This document shows positions 38,229-46,898 of a DNA stretch of 64,000 nt, in pieces. Location: NCBI RefSeq assembly GCF_014138625.1, contig NZ_JACJHY010000008.1:124001-188000 (forward strand), in the 5' to 3' direction. The DNA comes from Aminobacter ciceronei (lineage in GTDB: Bacteria; Pseudomonadota; Alphaproteobacteria; Rhizobiales; Rhizobiaceae). The notes beneath the pieces were generated by a model. It was not told where the DNA came from. It ran no database searches and was given only the letters and a program-made list of their open reading frames with translations. How positions within the stretch are numbered: the first letter of the stretch is position 1; the number at the start of each line of letters is the position of its first letter. Both the position numbers and the translations under genes were made by a program.

Positions 38229-38338
38229 TTCGATCTCCTCGCGCCCGCTGGGCGGCTTGGACGGACACTAGGGACGTCGAAGTCGGATCGCGAGAGCGAT
38301 ACTGGACAAAAACGAGGCATACGTGCCACTGATGGCAC

Positions 38339-39355
38339 ATGAAAACCCAGGCCGAACCCCTCCGCATCAGCCTGCTTGCCTTGCCGCAGACGACACCGGC
38401 GGCGGTATACGGGCTGTTCGAGGTGCTGTCGGCGGTGGGCTCGATCTGGGACCGGCTGACCGGGCAGCAGACCAGGGCGCGGCCCATCTCAGCCGAGATC
38501 GTGGCACGAAGCAAGGAGGCGTTCACCTGCGCCATCGGCACACCGATCCAGCCGCATGCGACATTCGCCGACACAGAGAATACCGACGTGGTGATCGTCA
38601 CCGACCTGGCGCTGCCGCTCGAGGGTGGCGCGGCGCTCGGATGGGGCGATGAGATGGAATGGGTCCGGGCGCAGCTGTCCGCCGGCGCCACCATCTGCTC
38701 GGTGTGCACAGGCTCGATCTTCCTCGCCGAGGCGGGGTTGCTCGACGGCAAGGACGCAGCCTCGCATTGGATCGCCGCCGACATCTTCCGCGACAACTAT
38801 CCCCTGGTGCGATTCCGGCCCGAGCGCATCGTCTGCGACATGGACCCTGAGGGACAGCTGATCACCACCGGCGGCGCGTCGTCCTGGGAAGACCTCGCAC
38901 TGCACCTGATCGCGCGCTACAGCGGCAGGGAGGAAGCAGCGCGCATCGCAAAAGTGTTCCTGCTCGGCGACCGCAGCGACGGCCAGTTGCCTTTCGCCGC
39001 GATGGCCAAGCCCAGGCGCCACGAGGATGCGGCAATCGGCAACTGCCAGCTCTGGATCGCCGACAATTACGCCTGCGCCAATCCGGTGACGCGCATGGTC
39101 GCCGAAAGCGGTCTGCCCGAGCGCACCTTCAAGCGCCGCTTCAAGGCGGCGACCGGCTACACGCCTGTCGATTATGTGCAAAGCCTGCGTATCGAGGAGG
39201 CCAAGCAGATGCTGGAGGCCACCGCTGACGCGACGGACGAAATCGCCGAGACAGTCGGCTACGAGGATCCGGCGTTCTTCCGCCGGCTGTTCCGGCGCCA
39301 TACCGGCATTACGCCGGCGCAATACCGGCAGCGGTTTCGCCTGAAGCGGTTGTAG
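38339..39355 (+). CDS. AraC-family regulator with DJ-1/PfpI domain (FtrA/GlxA type)
   Basis: This 338-residue protein has an N-terminal DJ-1/PfpI-like domain (about 5-190) with the nucleophile-elbow region SVCTGSIFLAEAGLLDG, and a C-terminal AraC HTH pair (about 230-335) with SGLPERTFKRRFKAATGYTP and TVGYEDPAFFRRLFRRHTG. Proteins of this layout are one-component regulators in which the DJ-1 domain probably binds a ligand. It is divergent from the exported hydrolase (110 bp), which suggests control of it. No clear ribosome binding site was found. Confidence 0.88.
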   Translation: MKTQAEPLRISLLALPQTTPAAVYGLFEVLSAVGSIWDRLTGQQTRARPISAEIVARSKEAFTCAIGTPIQPHATFADTENTDVVIVTDLALPLEGGAALGWGDEMEWVRAQLSAGATICSVCTGSIFLAEAGLLDGKDAASHWIAADIFRDNYPLVRFRPERIVCDMDPEGQLITTGGASSWEDLALHLIARYSGREEAARIAKVFLLGDRSDGQLPFAAMAKPRRHEDAAIGNCQLWIADNYACANPVTRMVAESGLPERTFKRRFKAATGYTPVDYVQSLRIEEAKQMLEATADATDEIAETVGYEDPAFFRRLFRRHTGITPAQYRQRFRLKRL

Positions 39356-39430
39356 CGGCCACCCGGCCCTTCCCTTCACCCATTCCCGCCGTCATCATGC
39401 CGCGCGGACCACTCTGCGAAGGAGCGACGC

Positions 39431-40105
39431 ATGGACTTCATGCGACTGCTGAAATCGATCGAGGAACTTCTCTACGAGGTCGTGTCGTGGCTACTGTTTT
39501 ACCCGCTGACGATGTGGCGAGCATTGCGCGACCCCGACAAGATGATGCGCTATGCCAATGTCGAGCTGTCCGACGAGGTGGACGAGCAGTACCAGGACAC
39601 GATGAGCCCGCCGATGTTCCTGCTGCTGACGCTGCTGATCGTGCATGGCCTGGAGCTCGGCTTCATCAGCGATCGTTCCTGGGTGGCGCCGTCGATGCTC
39701 GCCAGCGACTCCAACCTTCTGATCTTTCGGGCCGTCGTCTTCAGCGTTTTCCCGCTGCTGATGGCGGTGAAGCTGTTGCGCTTTCGCGGCGCCCGGATCG
39801 ACAGGGCAACCTTGAAGCCGCCGTTCTACAGCCAGTGTTATGTCGCGGCACCCTTCGCCCTCGGCGTCAGCCTGGCGGGCGTGGTGTGGCGCGTCCACAA
39901 CAGCACCGCGAGCGTCGCGGCACTGCTGCTGTTGGTCGTTGCCATCGTCTGGTACGTGGCGGTGGAAACGCGCTGGTTTGCCCGCAATCTCGACCTTGGT
40001 CTCGGCCGCGCGCTGCTCAGCGTCGTTGTCAGCGTGCTGCAAGGCGTGGCAGCCATGCTGATCGTCGGCACGGCCATCGCCCTGACGCAGGCGCCAGGGA
40101 CGTAA
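39431..40105 (+). CDS. Conserved membrane protein of unknown function
   Basis: This 224-residue protein has an amphipathic N-terminus (LLYEVVSWLLFYPLTMWRALRDP) and about four to five hydrophobic helices between 55 and 215. It has no transport signature I can name; it resembles Yip1-like or permease-annotated proteins of rhizobia only in topology. GAAGGAGCG precedes ATG. It stands alone between the AraC/DJ-1 regulator and a DUF1127 gene. Confidence 0.65.
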   Translation: MDFMRLLKSIEELLYEVVSWLLFYPLTMWRALRDPDKMMRYANVELSDEVDEQYQDTMSPPMFLLLTLLIVHGLELGFISDRSWVAPSMLASDSNLLIFRAVVFSVFPLLMAVKLLRFRGARIDRATLKPPFYSQCYVAAPFALGVSLAGVVWRVHNSTASVAALLLLVVAIVWYVAVETRWFARNLDLGLGRALLSVVVSVLQGVAAMLIVGTAIALTQAPGT

Positions 40106-40176
40106 CGCAACGGCCATCGCCGTCGCGGCATGCCCCGGCGACCGCCACCCCGCGGCGTGTTGCCCGCGACGGTTCG

Positions 40177-40419
40177 TTATCGCATCGATTGCAATCTGGA
40201 CATGAGACCAGCCTCGACGTCGAGGCTGGGAATGGCATCAACGGCAGGGTAGCCGATGTCCTTCATCTGCTCCGGGCTGAGTGCCGCGATGATCCGCCTG
40301 CTCTGGGCACGGCGATACCACATCTCGGCTGCCGCGATACGGCGTGCAGTGGCCTGGAGGAGCCGGATCGTCAGATCCGCCGTCTGATGTCCGTGGCTGG
40401 AATGCACTGAGTAAGCCAT
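40177..40419 (-). CDS. DUF1127-family small protein
   Basis: This 80-residue protein has a C-terminal DUF1127 motif: WYRRAQSRRIIAALSPEQMKDIGY. Proteins of this family are small, basic, often stress- or phosphate-regulated, and some bind RNA. The N-terminus, rich in His and Ser, is unusual. GGGAGG sits before the ATG. It is divergent from the DUF2189 membrane-protein gene, and a perfect FNR/FixK box lies in the 187-bp space between them. Confidence 0.85.
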   Translation of the reverse strand: MAYSVHSSHGHQTADLTIRLLQATARRIAAAEMWYRRAQSRRIIAALSPEQMKDIGYPAVDAIPSLDVEAGLMSRLQSMR

Positions 40420-40523
40420 CTCGGCCTCCCGTCTCCTGACATGACCCGGCGAGCTTGCCATGCAGGCGTGAGTCCAGCGTGTTCGACGCGTGAACGAGAC
40501 GTCTAATGCGGAAACACTCCCGC

Positions 40524-40537
40524 TTGATCTCGATCAA
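40524..40537. promoter_or_regulatory. FNR/FixK-type box (TTGAT-N4-ATCAA)
   Basis: TTGATCTCGATCAA at 40524-40537 matches the consensus of FNR/FixK/Anr-family regulators in every position of both half-sites. Its centre is 76 bp before the DUF2189 start and 111 bp before the DUF1127 start. At about -40 relative to a promoter it would be an activating site for low-oxygen expression. The gene it serves is inferred. Confidence 0.75.
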
Positions 40538-40606
40538 TGCGGGAAGTCGCGTTGCCGCGCAGATAGAGCGCTGCGGTCGGATGCAGCGCGGGGCGAGGGA
40601 GGACGA

Positions 40607-41392
40607 ATGGCGGATATGGACACCTACGCGAGGCGACCGGCTAGGCCGCCGGAAGTGCGCGCACTGACCGTAGCCGACATCAGGCAGAGCCTGGCGGAGG
40701 GCGCCGCCGACTTCGCCCGGAGCCCGCGCATCGGGCTCGCTATTGCGCTGGTCTTCGTGGTGATCGGCTTGGCAATTACAACGTCCCTGCTGGTGCTGCA
40801 CGCCCCATGGCTGATCTATCCGTTCGCGATCGGCTTCCCGCTGGTCGGGCCCTTCGCCGCCGTCGGATTCTATGAGGTAAGCCGCCAAATGGAGGCCGGG
40901 CATAAGCCAACGCTTGGACAGGTCCTCAACTTGATCTGGGCCCAGCGCCGACGCGAAGTGTCGTGGATGGCTTTCGTCATGCTGTTCGTGTTCTGGGTCT
41001 GGATGTACCAGATCAGGCTGCTGATGGCGTTGATTCTCGGCCGCATGTCCTACGCCACGCTCGACCGCTTCGCCGATCTTGTGTTGACCACCAACCAGGG
41101 CTGGATCTTCCTCGGTATCGGCCATATCGAGGGCGCGGCACTGGCGCTGGTACTGTATTCCATCACGGTCATCTCAATCCCGATACTGCTCGACCGCGAA
41201 ATCGACTTCGTCACCGCCATGCTGACATCGATCCGCGCGGTGCTGGCGAGCCCGCTTGTCATGCTCGGCTGGGGCCTGGTGGTGACGGTTGCGGTGCTGG
41301 CAGCCTGCTTGCCCTTTTTTCTCGGCCTCCTGGTGGTGCTGCCGGTGCTGGGCCATGCTACCTGGCATCTTTATCGCCGCGCAGTGGTTTAA
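40607..41392 (+). CDS. DUF2189 multi-pass membrane protein
   Basis: This 261-residue inner-membrane protein has six hydrophobic stretches and the DUF2189 pattern: LAIALVFVVIGL, IYPFAIGFPLVGPFAAVGFYEVSR and a late FVTAMLTSIRAV. Relatives are often found near terminal oxidase or denitrification genes, but function is not established. GGGAGGACGA lies before ATG. The FNR/FixK box upstream suggests expression under low oxygen. Confidence 0.87.
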   Translation: MADMDTYARRPARPPEVRALTVADIRQSLAEGAADFARSPRIGLAIALVFVVIGLAITTSLLVLHAPWLIYPFAIGFPLVGPFAAVGFYEVSRQMEAGHKPTLGQVLNLIWAQRRREVSWMAFVMLFVFWVWMYQIRLLMALILGRMSYATLDRFADLVLTTNQGWIFLGIGHIEGAALALVLYSITVISIPILLDREIDFVTAMLTSIRAVLASPLVMLGWGLVVTVAVLAACLPFFLGLLVVLPVLGHATWHLYRRAVV

Positions 41393-41448
41393 CGTACCCC
41401 TCCCCCAGCCTTCGAGACGCACAAGCCGAGGGAGTGCACGATGGATTA

Positions 41449-41907
41449 TTAGTTCCAGGCAACTCCCGCGACCTGCCGGACAGCGGCATTAAGCCGGTTC
41501 CACACATTGATCGCCGCGATGCAGAGAAGCAGCGCCGAAATCGCCTTCTCGTCGTAGTAGCGCGTCGCCTCTTCCCAGACGTCGTCCGTCACCGGGTCGG
41601 ACTTGTCGGCGATGCGGGTCACGGCTTCCGTCAGCGCAAGGGCTGCGCGCTCGGCCGGCGTGAACCAGGGCGTGTCGCGCCAGGCGGCGGCGGCGAAGAT
41701 GCGGTCGTCCTTCTCGCCGAGCTTCCTGAGTTCGAGCGAATGCATGTGAACACAGACGCTGCAGCCGTTGATCTGGCTGGCGCGCAAATGGACCAGCTTG
41801 CGCGTCACCTCGGGCAGGCCGTCCCTCTCGGTCGCCTTGTTGAGCGCAAACAGCGCCTGCATGGCATCGGGAAGCAGGATGGCGGGGTTGGTCATACGAG
41901 CTTGCAT
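41449..41907 (-). CDS. Carboxymuconolactone decarboxylase / AhpD-family protein
   Basis: This 152-residue AhpD-fold protein has the redox motif GCSVCVHMHS (CxxC plus His), typical of alkyl-hydroperoxidase D-like enzymes. It matches the peroxidase-related subgroup (TERDGLPEVTRKLVHLRASQING), about 150 residues. It is divergently placed beside an ECF41-type sigma factor, the classic genomic partner of this family. AAGGAAG precedes ATG 41907. Confidence 0.88.
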   Translation of the reverse strand: MQARMTNPAILLPDAMQALFALNKATERDGLPEVTRKLVHLRASQINGCSVCVHMHSLELRKLGEKDDRIFAAAAWRDTPWFTPAERAALALTEAVTRIADKSDPVTDDVWEEATRYYDEKAISALLLCIAAINVWNRLNAAVRQVAGVAWN

Positions 41908-41971
41908 GTGAGTCTTCCTTGTCGGGTTCGGGTCCATTCGATCTTGACGGCGCCGGCCCCGCGACAGTCTC

Positions 41972-41998
41972 TGTCACATCGGCCGGGATTCGTTCGTC
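41972..41998 (+). promoter_or_regulatory. ECF41-type autoregulatory promoter
   Basis: TGTCACA (41972-41978), a 16-base spacer and CGTC (41995-41998) reproduce the ECF41 promoter pattern I recall (TGTCACA-16-CGTC). It reads into the sigma factor gene with a 36-bp leader, so the sigma factor probably drives itself. No equal match was found on the minus strand for the decarboxylase gene. Confidence 0.75.
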
Positions 41999-42034
41999 AT
42001 GGCCTTGACGGAACAGCAGCAGGGAATGTGACCT

Positions 42035-42907
42035 ATGAACGAAGAAATTTTTCTGGCCGAAAAATTCGCCGAGAAGCGCGGGCATCTGCGCGCCGTCGCC
42101 TACCGCATGCTAGGCGCGGCCAGCGAGGCCGAGGACGCGGTCCAGGAGACCTGGCTGCGCCTGGCGCGCACCGACACCGACGACATCGACAATCTCTCGG
42201 GATGGCTGACGACGGTGGTGGCGCGCGTCTGCCTCGACATGCTGCGCCGGCGCAAGTCGCGGCGCGAGGAGCAGCTCGACACCGAAGGGCCCGACGAAAT
42301 TGCCGACGATGCCCCTGCCGTCGATCCCGAACGCGAGCTGGCGATGGCCGACGCCGTCGGCCTGGCACTGCTGGTGGTGCTGGAGAAATTGGCACCGGCC
42401 GAGCGCATCGCCTTTGTGCTGCACGACATGTTCGACCTGTCCTTCGATGACATCGCCCCCGTCGTCGAGCGGACGCCGGTCGCGGCGCGGCAGCTGGCGA
42501 GCCGGGCCCGGCGCCGGGTCCAGGGCAGCGACGAGGCGCGCGCGCCCGACCGGACGCGTCAGCGGCAGGTTGTCGACGCGTTTCTCGCGGCATCGCGCGG
42601 CGGCGATTTCGCCGGCTTGCTTGCCGTGCTCGATCCCGACGTCGTGTTCCGCGCCGATGCCGTCGCCGCACATCTCGGTGCCGTTGCCGAACTGCGCGGC
42701 GCGCAGGCCGTGGCGCAAAGCTTCAAGGGCCGGGCGCAGGGCGCGCTGCCGGCGCTTGTCGACGGCGCGATCGGCCTGTTGGTCGCCCCGATGGGCAAGC
42801 TCCGTGTCGTGCTGATGCTCAGGCTCAACGGCGACAGGATCGTCGGCATCGACGCCGTCGCCGATCCGGAGCGGCTGGCACAGCTGAATCTGGCTTTGCT
42901 CGACTAG
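42035..42907 (+). CDS. ECF41-family RNA polymerase sigma factor with C-terminal SnoaL-like domain
   Basis: This 290-residue protein has sigma region 2 (AYRMLGAASEAEDAVQETWLRL) and region 4 (about 105-165, APAERIAFVLHDMFDLSFDDIA), followed by a SnoaL/NTF2-like tail (about 175-290). In this family the tail controls activity in place of a separate anti-sigma factor. The neighbour is the partner carboxymuconolactone decarboxylase, and the ECF41 promoter sits directly upstream. The activating signal is unknown. Confidence 0.9.
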   Translation: MNEEIFLAEKFAEKRGHLRAVAYRMLGAASEAEDAVQETWLRLARTDTDDIDNLSGWLTTVVARVCLDMLRRRKSRREEQLDTEGPDEIADDAPAVDPERELAMADAVGLALLVVLEKLAPAERIAFVLHDMFDLSFDDIAPVVERTPVAARQLASRARRRVQGSDEARAPDRTRQRQVVDAFLAASRGGDFAGLLAVLDPDVVFRADAVAAHLGAVAELRGAQAVAQSFKGRAQGALPALVDGAIGLLVAPMGKLRVVLMLRLNGDRIVGIDAVADPERLAQLNLALLD

Positions 42908-43101
42908 TCAGTAGAACCCTGCCTTCCAAAGATCGGTGGGCCGAGCGTGCCACAAGGCGCGCAGCCGATGCCGACGATCCGCCAAAACCCATCACTTTCC
43001 CGCAACATGGGCACTCTTGCCTTGCTGCCGCCGGATCGCGGGCGCAGAATTACGGGGCACGGCGGATGAGGAGGCCTTTTCTCTGAGCGGAGGAAAGCTC
43101 C

Positions 43102-44541
43102 ATGAACGACCTGAACCTCACGACCCTTGACGGCGGGCTGGCAATGGTGAGCGCGCCTGTCCTCGATGCTTTCGCAGCAAGCCTGCGCGGCCAAGTGCTG
43201 AATGCCGGCGATGCCGGCTATGACGAGGCGCGTACGGTCTGGAACGCCATGATCGACCGTCGCCCCGGCCTTGTCGTGCGCTGCGTCGGCGCCAGCGACG
43301 TTATCGCCGCAGTCAAGTTCGCGCGCGACAACAAGCTGCTCGTCTCGGTACGCGGCGGCGGCCACAACATCGCCGGCAGCGCCGTGTGCGACGGCGGCAT
43401 GATGATCGACCTGTCGCAGATGAGGTCGGTTCGCGTCGACAGGGTGGCGCGGCGAGCCTGGGTCGAGCCGGGTGCCATCCTCGCCGACGTCGACAAGGAA
43501 ACGCAGGCGTTCGGCCTTGCGGTGCCGACCGGCATCAACTCGACGACGGGCATTTCAGGGCTAACGCTGGGCGGCGGCTTCGGCTGGACGACACGCAAGC
43601 TCGGCCTGACCATCGACAATCTGCTGTCGGCCGACGTGGTGACTGCGGATGGCGAGCTTGTGCGGGCGAGCACCGCCGAGCATCCCGACCTGTTCTGGGC
43701 GATACGCGGCGGCGGCGGCAATTTCGGCGTCGTCACCGCCTTCGAGTTCAAGCTGCATAAGCTCGGCCCGCAGGTGCTGTCGGGGCTGGTCGTGCACCCA
43801 TTCGACGAGGCCAAGTCGGTGCTACGGCAATATCGCGAAGCGCTCGAGGACGCGCCCGACGAGCTGACCTGCTGGACTGTGATGCGGCAGGCGCCGCCGC
43901 TGCCGTTCCTGCCGGCGCAATGGCACGGCAAGGAGGTGCTGGTGCTGGCGATGTGCTGGTGCGGCGAGCTCGAGGCCGGCGAGAAGGCGACCGCTGCCTT
44001 GCGCGGCATCGGCCAGCCAATCGTCGACGTCGTCGGGCCGAACCCGTTCGCCGGATGGCAGATGGCGTTCGATCCGCTGCTTGCGCCCGGCGCGCGCAAC
44101 TACTGGAAGAGCCACGACTTCATCGATCTGGAAGATACCACCATCGACATGCTCGACAGCGCGATCCGTGCCTTGCCGGGGCCGGAATGCGAAATCTTCG
44201 TCGGCCATGTCGGCGGCGCTGCCGGGCGGGTGGCGACCGATGCGACGGCATTTCCGCAGCGCAATTCGCACTTCGTCATGAACGTGCATGCGCGCTGGCG
44301 CGAAGCGTCGATGGACAAGGCCTGCATCGGCTGGGCCCGCAACATCTATGAAGCGACGCGGCCGCAGGCTGTCGGCACCGCCTACATCAACTTCATGCCG
44401 GCTGATGAGGCCGATCGTGTCGAGGCGGCTTATGGCGCCAACTACACCAGGCTGCTCGAAGTGAAGCGCAAATACGACCCCGACAACATGTTCCGCATGA
44501 ACCAGAACGTTCACGCCAAGAAGACGCGCAAGGCGGCGTGA
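43102..44541 (+). CDS. Berberine-bridge-type FAD-linked oxidase
   Basis: This 479-residue FAD-binding PCMH-fold oxidoreductase has SVRGGGHNIAGSAVCDGG (His of the covalent flavin link), the conserved GGGFGWTTRKLGLTIDN loop and the C-terminal BBE tail with YDPDNMFRMNQNV. Relatives oxidise sugars, alkaloids or phenolics. The second, cysteine-linked flavin attachment (GxC) of bicovalent members is not obvious. No regulator is clearly attached, and the substrate is unknown. GGAGGAAAGCTCC precedes ATG. Confidence 0.85.
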   Translation: MNDLNLTTLDGGLAMVSAPVLDAFAASLRGQVLNAGDAGYDEARTVWNAMIDRRPGLVVRCVGASDVIAAVKFARDNKLLVSVRGGGHNIAGSAVCDGGMMIDLSQMRSVRVDRVARRAWVEPGAILADVDKETQAFGLAVPTGINSTTGISGLTLGGGFGWTTRKLGLTIDNLLSADVVTADGELVRASTAEHPDLFWAIRGGGGNFGVVTAFEFKLHKLGPQVLSGLVVHPFDEAKSVLRQYREALEDAPDELTCWTVMRQAPPLPFLPAQWHGKEVLVLAMCWCGELEAGEKATAALRGIGQPIVDVVGPNPFAGWQMAFDPLLAPGARNYWKSHDFIDLEDTTIDMLDSAIRALPGPECEIFVGHVGGAAGRVATDATAFPQRNSHFVMNVHARWREASMDKACIGWARNIYEATRPQAVGTAYINFMPADEADRVEAAYGANYTRLLEVKRKYDPDNMFRMNQNVHAKKTRKAA

Positions 44542-44606
44542 CGCGTTTCTGTCGGCGGTGCTGAGAGCCCACGTCACGGACGTGCTCGACGAGGCCCCCA
44601 CGCTGG

Positions 44607-44632
44607 ATCCCTCCCCAAGAAAGGGGAGGGAT
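44607..44632. repeat. Inverted repeat, widespread-palindrome type
   Basis: ATCCCTCCCC (44607-44616) pairs with GGGGAGGGAT (44623-44632) over AAGAAA, in the gap between two plus-strand genes. Similar CCTCCCC/GGGGAGG palindromes are scattered in Mesorhizobium-type genomes. Here it has no T tract. Confidence 0.45.
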
Positions 44633-44675
44633 AGGTCGGCGTTGCGCCTGCCTTTTCTCGGCCAAGCTTGACGGG

Positions 44676-44717
44676 CTCTCTCATTCTATATAACCCTTCA
44701 GTTATAGAATGAGAGAG
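44676..44717 (+). promoter_or_regulatory. Palindromic ArsR-type operator
   Basis: CTCTCTCATTCTATA (44676-44690) is exactly complementary to TATAGAATGAGAGAG (44703-44717), a perfect 15-bp inverted repeat that ends 8 bp before the ArsR start. Its AT-rich middle probably overlaps the promoter, so ArsR binding would self-repress. Confidence 0.72.
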
Positions 44718-44724
44718 CAGCGCC

Positions 44725-45066
44725 ATGACCCCGTCCGAACGCCTTGACGCGACCTTTACCGCACTGGCCGATCCGACACGGCGGGCGATCCTGGCGCGAC
44801 TGATGAGGGGCGAGGTTTCGGTGATGGAGCTGGCCGAACCCTTTGCCATGAGCCAGCCGGCGATTTCAAAACATCTCAAAGTGCTGGAGCGCGCCGGGCT
44901 GATCTCGCGCGGCCGCGACGCCCAGCGCAGGCCTTGCCGCATCGAGGGCGAGGCGCTGGCAGAAGTGACCGGGTGGCTCGATGAGTACCGAAAGGTCTGG
45001 GAGGGCAACTACAAGCGTCTCGACGCGCTGCTCGCTGATCTGCAGGCGAACCAGGGCAAAGCCTGA
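44725..45066 (+). CDS. ArsR-family transcriptional regulator
   Basis: This 113-residue winged helix protein starts MTPSERLDATFTALADPTRRAILARLMRG and has recognition helix FAMSQPAISKHLKVLERAGL. The metal-binding ELCVCDL motif of metal sensors is absent; the equivalent helix reads SVMELAEPF, so it is not a metal sensor. It is paired with an SRPBCC gene 26 bp downstream, a common ArsR-AHSA1 operon. A 15-bp palindrome lies just upstream. Confidence 0.9.
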   Translation: MTPSERLDATFTALADPTRRAILARLMRGEVSVMELAEPFAMSQPAISKHLKVLERAGLISRGRDAQRRPCRIEGEALAEVTGWLDEYRKVWEGNYKRLDALLADLQANQGKA

Positions 45067-45092
45067 AGCGGAAGCGAGGAGAAGAAACGACG

Positions 45093-45581
45093 ATGAGCCA
45101 CAGACTGGAAGTGACGACGCCGAGCGACCGTGAGATCGCCATGACGCGTGTGTTCGACGCGCCGCGCGAGTTGGTGTTCGACTGCTGGACGATTCCCGCG
45201 TTGCTGAAACGCTGGATGACGGGACCGGACGGCTGGTCGTTTGCCGTCTGCGAGATCGACCTCAGCGTCGGCGGCACGTATCGCTTCGTCTGGCGCCATG
45301 ACGACGGCCGCGACATGGGCATGACCGGGACCTATCGCGAGATCGCCAGGCCCGAAAGGATCGTCAGCGTCGAGCTGTTCGACATGGACTGGACCGACGG
45401 CGAGGCGCGCTCAACGCTGGTGCTGACGGAAAGGGACGGCCGCACGATTTCGGTCAATACAATGCTCTACAGCTCACGCGAAGCCAGGGACGGCGCGATC
45501 GCCATCGGCATGGCCAAGGGTGTCGAGGCCGGATACGACAGGCTCGACGGCGTGCTGGCCGAGCGGCTGGCTGCGCGGTAG
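45093..45581 (+). CDS. SRPBCC (AHSA1-like) domain protein
   Basis: This 162-residue Bet v1-like fold protein of the AHSA1 group has the motif FDAPRELVFDCWTIPALLKRWM, then VGGTYRFVW and a C-terminal MAKGVEAGYDRLDGVLAE helix. Such proteins bind hydrophobic ligands. Paired with ArsR, it could clear or sense a small hydrophobic molecule; the ligand is unknown. Confidence 0.87.
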   Translation: MSHRLEVTTPSDREIAMTRVFDAPRELVFDCWTIPALLKRWMTGPDGWSFAVCEIDLSVGGTYRFVWRHDDGRDMGMTGTYREIARPERIVSVELFDMDWTDGEARSTLVLTERDGRTISVNTMLYSSREARDGAIAIGMAKGVEAGYDRLDGVLAERLAAR

Positions 45582-45604
45582 CTCACGGCGTCCGGCAGGG
45601 ACGC

Positions 45605-45919
45605 TCAGCGGCAGACGCGGCGATAGATGTTGCCGTAGAGCTCGATCTGGCAGTGTGATTTCATCACCGGGACTTCGGGCCGCTGCATCTGCGGTATCAC
45701 GATCTGGCGGTCCTGCTCGCGCAGGCGCTGCTGCTCGGCCTGGAAATCGGCGCGGCCTTGCTGGCTTTGCAGGATCTGCAGCTCGTTGATCCTGCCTTCG
45801 CGGGCGAGCTGGTTGCGGTCGGGCTGGCCGGGCAGGTCGATGGCATGCGCCTGCACTGCCCCGGCAAGCAGAATGCCCGCCATCGTCAGAGCCCGTTTCG
45901 ATCTCGCCATCTTCGCCAT
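45605..45919 (-). CDS. Small exported protein of unknown function
   Basis: This 104-residue protein has an N-terminal signal peptide (SKRALTMAGILLAGAVQAHA, cleavage after AHA near 28), then a Gln/Arg-rich coiled-coil-prone middle (about 38-75). It ends with two cysteines (HCQIELYGNIYRRVCR) that may form a disulfide. It is convergent with the SRPBCC gene. GGAAG lies before ATG 45919. I do not recognise the family. Confidence 0.65.
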   Translation of the reverse strand: MAKMARSKRALTMAGILLAGAVQAHAIDLPGQPDRNQLAREGRINELQILQSQQGRADFQAEQQRLREQDRQIVIPQMQRPEVPVMKSHCQIELYGNIYRRVCR

Positions 45920-45986
45920 TGCAACACTTCCAGCGCGATAACCGCGCCTCACGAAGGTAGTGCGCCTATTTGCCGAAACAATGGCG

Positions 45987-46889
45987 CTAGCCGGCGCGCG
46001 TTTTTTCGGCGAGGAAATCGATGAAGGCACGGATGCGCGCGGCAAGGTGGCCGTGGCCGGCGAAGACGGCGTGGATCATCTCGATATTCTCAGGATTGTA
46101 GGCTTCAAGCACCGGCACCAGCGTGCCGGCGTCGATGTCGGCCTGGACCTGGAAACGCCCGCTGCGGATCAGGCCGACGCCGTCGAGGCAGAGCCGGCGC
46201 AGGCTCGGGCCGTTGTTGGCAAGCAGGTTGCCGCCGATGCGCTGTGCGAAGGTCTCACCGGTTGCCGGGTCGCGAAACATCCATTCGTCGCGGTTGCGCA
46301 GGAAGTTGAAGCGCAGGCAGTTGTGGCCAACGAGATCGGCCGGCTTTTCCGGCTCGCCATGCCGTTCCAGATAGGCAGGCGATGCGACGACGACGCGGCG
46401 GATCTCCAGGATCTTGCGCGCCTTGAGCGATGAATCGCGCAGCCTGCCGGACCGGATGGCGACGTCGGCGCGCTCTTCGTAGAGATCGATAACGCTATCG
46501 GTCAGCGACAGGTCGAGCTCGACCTCGGGATAAAGCCTCAGGAACTCGGCAATATGCGGCACGACATGGCTGGCGCCGAAGGCAACCGAGGCGCTGACCC
46601 TGAGCAGGCCGCGCGGCACGGCGTTGGCGCCGCCTGCGACGATGCGCTCGGCCTCCTCGATCTCACCTAGGATGCGGGCGGCGCGCTCGAGATAGACTTC
46701 GCCTTCCGGGGTCAGCTGCAGGCTGCGCGTCGAGCGCACGACGAGGCGCGTGCCCAGCCTGTCCTCGATGCGCGTGATCAGCTTGCTGACCGCCGACGGC
46801 GACAGGCCCAGTTGCCGGCCGGCGGCTGAGAAGCTCTTCAGCAAGACGGCCCGGACGAAGACCTCCATCTCACCGGCGCGATTGTCCAT
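45987..46889 (-). CDS. LysR-family transcriptional regulator
   Basis: This 300-residue protein has an N-terminal HTH (FSAAGRQLGLSPSAVSKLITRIEDRLGTRL) and a C-terminal periplasmic-binding-like effector domain. It is divergent from an MFS drug/sugar efflux gene with 136 bp between. A perfect palindrome with LysR-box features sits 10 bp in front of its ATG, suggesting autorepression and control of the transporter. ATG 46889 has AGAGG five bases upstream. Confidence 0.9.
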   Translation of the reverse strand: MDNRAGEMEVFVRAVLLKSFSAAGRQLGLSPSAVSKLITRIEDRLGTRLVVRSTRSLQLTPEGEVYLERAARILGEIEEAERIVAGGANAVPRGLLRVSASVAFGASHVVPHIAEFLRLYPEVELDLSLTDSVIDLYEERADVAIRSGRLRDSSLKARKILEIRRVVVASPAYLERHGEPEKPADLVGHNCLRFNFLRNRDEWMFRDPATGETFAQRIGGNLLANNGPSLRRLCLDGVGLIRSGRFQVQADIDAGTLVPVLEAYNPENIEMIHAVFAGHGHLAARIRAFIDFLAEKTRAG

Positions 46890-46898
46890 GGCTGGCCT

